Of a DNA stretch of 64,000 nucleotides, positions 60,748 through 64,000 are shown one piece after another. The position numbers and the translations under genes were made by a program. Position 1 is the stretch's first letter, and each line of letters starts with the position of its first letter. The notes beneath the pieces were generated by a model that made no database searches, had not been told where the DNA came from, and saw nothing but the letters and a program-made list of their open reading frames with translations. Location: contig NZ_FNDY01000005.1 of the NCBI RefSeq assembly GCF_900099895.1, positions 62,001 through 126,000 on the forward strand, in the 5' to 3' direction. The stretch comes from Paenibacillus naphthalenovorans. Lineage in GTDB: Bacteria > Bacillota > Bacilli > Paenibacillales > NBRC-103111.

Positions 60748-62140
60748 TGATGAAGCGGTTATCCGCTTGTCCTTGCAAATGGGTTTGGAGGATGAGGGAT
60801 TTACGGTTTGGACCGAAGAAACCGGCGAATCGGGGCTGAAGCGGATCGCTGAGGTTCAGCCGGATCTGGTATTTTTGGATGTTCGGCTGCCGGGGAAAAA
60901 CGGGATCGAGATTCTGAAGGACATTAAAAAAATGAATCCCGACGTGACCGTGCTGATGATGACGGCCTACGGAGATGCCCAATCCACGGTCAAGGCCCTT
61001 CAAGCGGGAGCCTTTGATTACATTGATAAACCGTTTGAACTGGAGGATGTGCTGACCCTCATCGAAAGCGTGTGGACAAAGGAGAAAAAGGCGGCGGAGC
61101 TTGGTTCCCCCCGGCATCAGGGGGAGCAGCCTATCGATCACCCTCCGATCATCTGCGGGTCCCGTCCGATGCTGGACGTGCTTGCCCAAATCCGCCAAGT
61201 GGCCGAGACCAATACAAGTATTCTGATTATGGGAGAAACCGGCACAGGAAAGGAATTGGCTGCCCATGCCATCCATGCCTGCAGCCATCGCCGGCAAATG
61301 CCCTTTATCGCTCTGAACTGCGGCGCAATACCCTCCAATCTTCTCGAGAGCGAGCTCTTTGGTTTTGAGAAGCATGCGTTTACGGGGGCCGACAAGGCAA
61401 AATCCGGTTTGCTTGAATTAGCCTGCGGAGGCACCATCTTTCTCGATGAAATCGGAGAACTGCCGTTGGACATTCAAGTCAAGCTTTTGCGGTTCCTGGA
61501 GGATCGGAAGCTTCGCCGGGTAGGCGGCACAAAGGATCGGGCGATCGATGTTCGCGTGGTAGCGGCAACCAACCGTCATCTGAAAGAAATGGTCGATACC
61601 GGGCTTTTTCGCAAGGATCTCTATTATCGTCTGCATGTGGTCCCCATTTATTTGCCTCCTTTGCGCGACCGCGGAGACGATGTGGTGCTGCTCTCCGACC
61701 ATTTTTTGAAATCGCTGTCCGCCAAGCTCAACAAAAATATCCCCGGCTTTTCCCCCGCCGTACTGGACTTGTTCCGCCAATATCCATGGCCGGGGAACGT
61801 GCGGGAATTGAAAAATTGCATTGAACGATTGGTCATCCTCAACCATGACACCATGATCACCCCTTCCCAACTTCCGGAGGAAATCGTCATCGAGGCCTTG
61901 CATCAGTTGGATCTCAAAGCGGCGGAAAATGACTGCGAAAAGGCCTCCGTCCGCGAAACCGTCCGCCCTTTCCCGGAAGCTTTTCATCTGGAACGGGAAT
62001 TGGAGAGATTGGAGAAGCAATATATCGAGCAGGCTCTGCATCAAACACGGTGGAACTTAAGTAAATCGGCCCAGCTCTTGGGGATCAGCCGATTTTCATT
62101 ACAGCGGAGAGTGAAGAAATACTTTGGCGAGGTATTCTAG
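60719..62140 (+). CDS. Sigma-54-dependent response regulator, NtrC family
   Basis: 473 residues. Receiver with Asp54 (FLDVRLPG) and Lys in YIDKPF; AAA+ domain with Walker A GETGTGKE (172-179) and Walker B TIFLDEIGE; Fis-type C-terminal helix-turn-helix (NLSKSAQLLGISRFSLQRRVKK). The sigma-54 contact loop reads KHAFTGAD, so the first Gly of GAFTGA is His. ATG 60719 follows GGAGGAAG. Expected to activate the -24/-12 promoter at 62272. Confidence 0.93.
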   Translation: MLMKRVVIIDDEAVIRLSLQMGLEDEGFTVWTEETGESGLKRIAEVQPDLVFLDVRLPGKNGIEILKDIKKMNPDVTVLMMTAYGDAQSTVKALQAGAFDYIDKPFELEDVLTLIESVWTKEKKAAELGSPRHQGEQPIDHPPIICGSRPMLDVLAQIRQVAETNTSILIMGETGTGKELAAHAIHACSHRRQMPFIALNCGAIPSNLLESELFGFEKHAFTGADKAKSGLLELACGGTIFLDEIGELPLDIQVKLLRFLEDRKLRRVGGTKDRAIDVRVVAATNRHLKEMVDTGLFRKDLYYRLHVVPIYLPPLRDRGDDVVLLSDHFLKSLSAKLNKNIPGFSPAVLDLFRQYPWPGNVRELKNCIERLVILNHDTMITPSQLPEEIVIEALHQLDLKAAENDCEKASVRETVRPFPEAFHLERELERLEKQYIEQALHQTRWNLSKSAQLLGISRFSLQRRVKKYFGEVF

Positions 62141-62150
62141 CGCCCGGATA

Positions 62151-62192
62151 CTGTGCGAAATCGCTCGATTTTTAAATAGTTGCTGTGCGAAA
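62151..62192 (+). repeat. Tandem CTGTGCGAAA pair, candidate activator sites
   Basis: Identical 10-mers at 62151-62160 and 62183-62192, 32 bp apart (about three helix turns) and 80-120 bp before the sigma-54 promoter. The second copy overlaps the hairpin arm, so chance or a structural role remains possible. Confidence 0.4.
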
Positions 62193-62218
62193 GCCCACAC
62201 TTGAGGTGTGGGCTTTCG
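62188..62218 (+). terminator. 13-bp perfect hairpin after the NtrC-type gene
   Basis: CGAAAGCCCACAC / GTGTGGGCTTTCG with a 5-nt loop, 47 bp after the stop. It lacks a proper T-run, so termination may be weak. Confidence 0.55.
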
Positions 62219-62271
62219 GTTATCAGCCGCTCTCCAAACATGCGCTAGCCTTTATTTGATACAAAAAGCTT

Positions 62272-62287
62272 TGGCATGGACTTTGCT
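62272..62287 (+). promoter_or_regulatory. Sigma-54 (-24/-12) promoter of the second aldehyde dehydrogenase
   Basis: TGGCATGGACTTTGCTT, GG to GC spacing 12 bp, about 50 bp before the start at 62336. Same TGGCAT and TTGCTT elements as the promoter at 29127. Confidence 0.88.
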
Positions 62288-62335
62288 TATTTATAACTTG
62301 AGCCGTACGAAGGCGAGAAAAAGGAGGGACATCCG

Positions 62336-63772
62336 TTGAATGGGGCAGCTGTAATAAGAAAAGCCAATTTTATAGGGGGACGATGGAAATCGAGCTTTTT
62401 TCATTATGAATTAAAGAATCCCTATGATCTATCCACCATTGCCGAAATCCCGCTCTCTACACCGGAGGAAATGGAGGAAGCCATTGCAGAAGCCGAACAG
62501 GCTTACGCACTTGTGAAAACCCTTTCCTCTCATGAAAGGTCAAGCATTTTGTACAGAGCCGCACAATTGCTGGAAGAGCGGGCGGAGGATTTCGCCCGAA
62601 CGATTTCCCTGGAAGCGGCGAAACCGATTAAAACCGCCCGCATGGAAGTAACCAGGTCGATTCAAACGTTCTTGTTCGCCGCCGAGGAAGCCAAGCGGAT
62701 GTACGGAGAATCCATCCCGATGGATGCGGCCAAAGGCGGGGAAGGAAAAATCGCTTTTACCGTCCGGGAACCTATTGGAGTGATTGGAGCTATCACACCG
62801 TTCAATTTTCCCCTGAACCTGGTAGCCCACAAAGTCGCTCCTGCGATTGCAAGCGGTAACACGATCGTGCTTAAGCCGGCGGAACAAACGCCGCTGACCA
62901 GCTTCAAGCTCGCTGAACTGCTGCGGGACGCCGGACTTCCCGACGGTGCGTTGAATGTCGTTGCAGGGGATGGACCGACGCTGGGGCCTGTTCTCTTGGC
63001 GGATGAACGAGTGAAGAAAATTTCCTTTACGGGATCTCCCGAAGTAGGAAAGCTCATTCGTTCCCAATCGGGCTTAAAGAAGATCACCCTAGAATTAGGA
63101 TCAAATTCGGCGCTCATCATCGACGAGCAGGCCGATCTCGATAAAGCCGTTCCTAAAGCTTTAACCGGTGCCTTCACCTACGCGGGACAGGTTTGTATTC
63201 ATACCCAGCGGATTTATGTGCACGAAGCGATTTACGATGCTTTTGTGGAACGCTTTGTCGAAGCCGCCAAAACATTAATCGTCGGAGCTCCTTCCGATGA
63301 ACAAACCGATGTCTCCGCCGTGGTGAATCAACGCAGCCTGCAGCGTATTACGGCCTGGCTCGACGAAGCCCGGCAATCCGGTGCGACTTTCCTGGCCGGG
63401 GGTGAAGCCAACGGACAAGTCATTCCCCCTACCATCTTGACCGATGTCAACGAGTCAGAGAAGGTCGTTTGCCAGGAAGTGTTTGGCCCCGTTGTCATCA
63501 TCAATCGCGTCGGCTCGGTGGAAGAAGCGGTTCGTCTAACGAATCAATCCCGTTACGGCCTGAATGCCGGGATTTTCACCACGAATCTGGATGCCGCCTT
63601 CCGTGCCGCACAAGGGCTGCACGTCGGTCAGGTCATGATCAATGAAATTCCTACCTTCCGTGCCGACCATATGCCTTACGGCGGCGTCAAGGACTCGGGA
63701 ATCGGCAAAGAAGGAATCCGTTATGCCATTTCGGAAATGACCGAAGAAAAATTGATTGTCATTCAGCTTTAA
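62336..63772 (+). CDS. NAD(P)-dependent aldehyde dehydrogenase, paralogue of 27655
   Basis: 478-residue ALDH with TPFNFPLNLVAHK, FTGSPEVGKL, ELGSNSALIIDEQ (Glu base) and AGQVCIHTQRIYV (catalytic Cys). It shares long blocks with the ALDH at 27655, indicating an in-species duplication or common subfamily. It starts at TTG 62336, 8 nt after GGAGG; the next ATG is out of frame. Followed by a binding-lipoprotein gene (22-bp gap). Substrate not deducible; regulated by the two-component pair upstream by inference. Confidence 0.9.
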   Translation: MNGAAVIRKANFIGGRWKSSFFHYELKNPYDLSTIAEIPLSTPEEMEEAIAEAEQAYALVKTLSSHERSSILYRAAQLLEERAEDFARTISLEAAKPIKTARMEVTRSIQTFLFAAEEAKRMYGESIPMDAAKGGEGKIAFTVREPIGVIGAITPFNFPLNLVAHKVAPAIASGNTIVLKPAEQTPLTSFKLAELLRDAGLPDGALNVVAGDGPTLGPVLLADERVKKISFTGSPEVGKLIRSQSGLKKITLELGSNSALIIDEQADLDKAVPKALTGAFTYAGQVCIHTQRIYVHEAIYDAFVERFVEAAKTLIVGAPSDEQTDVSAVVNQRSLQRITAWLDEARQSGATFLAGGEANGQVIPPTILTDVNESEKVVCQEVFGPVVIINRVGSVEEAVRLTNQSRYGLNAGIFTTNLDAAFRAAQGLHVGQVMINEIPTFRADHMPYGGVKDSGIGKEGIRYAISEMTEEKLIVIQL

Positions 63773-63794
63773 TTCATTCAAAGGAGAGTAAGCC

Positions 63795-64000
63795 ATGAAA
63801 AATTCACGAAAAGCCTATTGGGGTGTTTTGTCCGCCGTCTTTCTGGCAGGCTCGCTTCTCAGCGGATGCGGAGCTGCGGAGACGAATGCACCTTCGAACG
63901 CCGGAACGCCCGCCCCCTCCAGTGAAGGTACCCTGAAAATCGGCGCCGTGCTGCCGATGACAGGCGGTTCGGCCGTATTCGGAGAAAAATTCAAGCAAGC
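63795..64000 (+). CDS. Branched-chain-amino-acid-type ABC binding lipoprotein, 5' part only
   Basis: First 68 residues are visible and the frame runs off the right edge. Signal peptide with lipobox LSGC (about Cys24), a Ser/Pro/Ala linker, then LKIGAVLPMTGGSAVFGE, the opening strand of LivJ-type type I binding proteins. ATG 63795 with AAGGAGAG. LivHMGF genes probably follow beyond the window. Confidence 0.88.
   Translation, partial: MKNSRKAYWGVLSAVFLAGSLLSGCGAAETNAPSNAGTPAPSSEGTLKIGAVLPMTGGSAVFGEKFKQ

Overview
The window looks like a chromosomal segment of an endospore-forming Bacillales bacterium, probably near the Paenibacillaceae or Brevibacillus-type lineages. Pointers are a gerK-type germination operon, a sporulation-type diadenylate cyclase (CdaS), AGGAGG-type ribosome sites, several TTG/GTG starts, sigma-A promoters of the Gram-positive kind, YesM/YesN two-component proteins and lipobox-type binding proteins. 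Genus is inference only.

Layout. 1-15 kb: a formate dehydrogenase alpha subunit cut by the left edge; a SRAP protein; four electrophile/quinone-stress type genes (old yellow enzyme, DsbA/FrnE-like, DoxX, extradiol dioxygenase); an MBL-fold hydrolase; a catalase; cdaS; a DJ-1/PfpI protein; a CstR-like thiol repressor; the gerK-type operon in A-C-B order; and a YnfA-like membrane protein. 15-25 kb: glpD, an intracellular GH31 glycosidase, glpK, a sugar ABC importer without ATPase and an AraC regulator. Together these suggest uptake and intracellular splitting of a glycosyl-glycerol.

25.5-32.3 kb: aldehyde dehydrogenase, lactonase and iron alcohol dehydrogenase form an operon with the enzyme set of the Agrobacterium blcABC (attKLM) gamma-butyrolactone pathway. 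It has a -24/-12 promoter, GGTGAAA palindromes, a divergent PAS-AAA sigma-54 activator and rpoN (sigL) itself next door. 32.4-34.2 kb holds a lone amino-acid binding lipoprotein and a DUF421 membrane protein.

34.6-46.2 kb: a compact, visibly more GC-rich eleven-gene leftward unit bracketed by an approximately 82-bp imperfect direct repeat. It encodes an IclR regulator, a hydantoinase/allantoinase-like amidohydrolase, an OpuC-type quaternary-amine ABC transporter, two cyclase-family hydrolases, a UbiD-type decarboxylase, a histidine-ammonia-lyase homologue lacking the Ala-Ser-Gly triad that makes the MIO cofactor, an SDR lacking its catalytic Tyr, and an N-carbamoyl amidohydrolase. My reading is a catabolic island for an aromatic (imidazole-type) betaine such as ergothioneine or a relative. 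This is the strongest candidate for an undescribed system here.

46.7-57.6 kb: a second ATPase-less sugar importer with a hydroxyacid dehydrogenase, PfkB kinase and DHDPS-family aldolase, plus a binding-protein/YesM/YesN sensor set. A 27-bp motif is shared upstream of both binding-protein genes. 57.8-64 kb: a sodium:solute symporter, an NtrB/NtrC-type pair, a second -24/-12 promoter driving a paralogous aldehyde dehydrogenase, and a branched-chain-type binding lipoprotein cut by the right edge.
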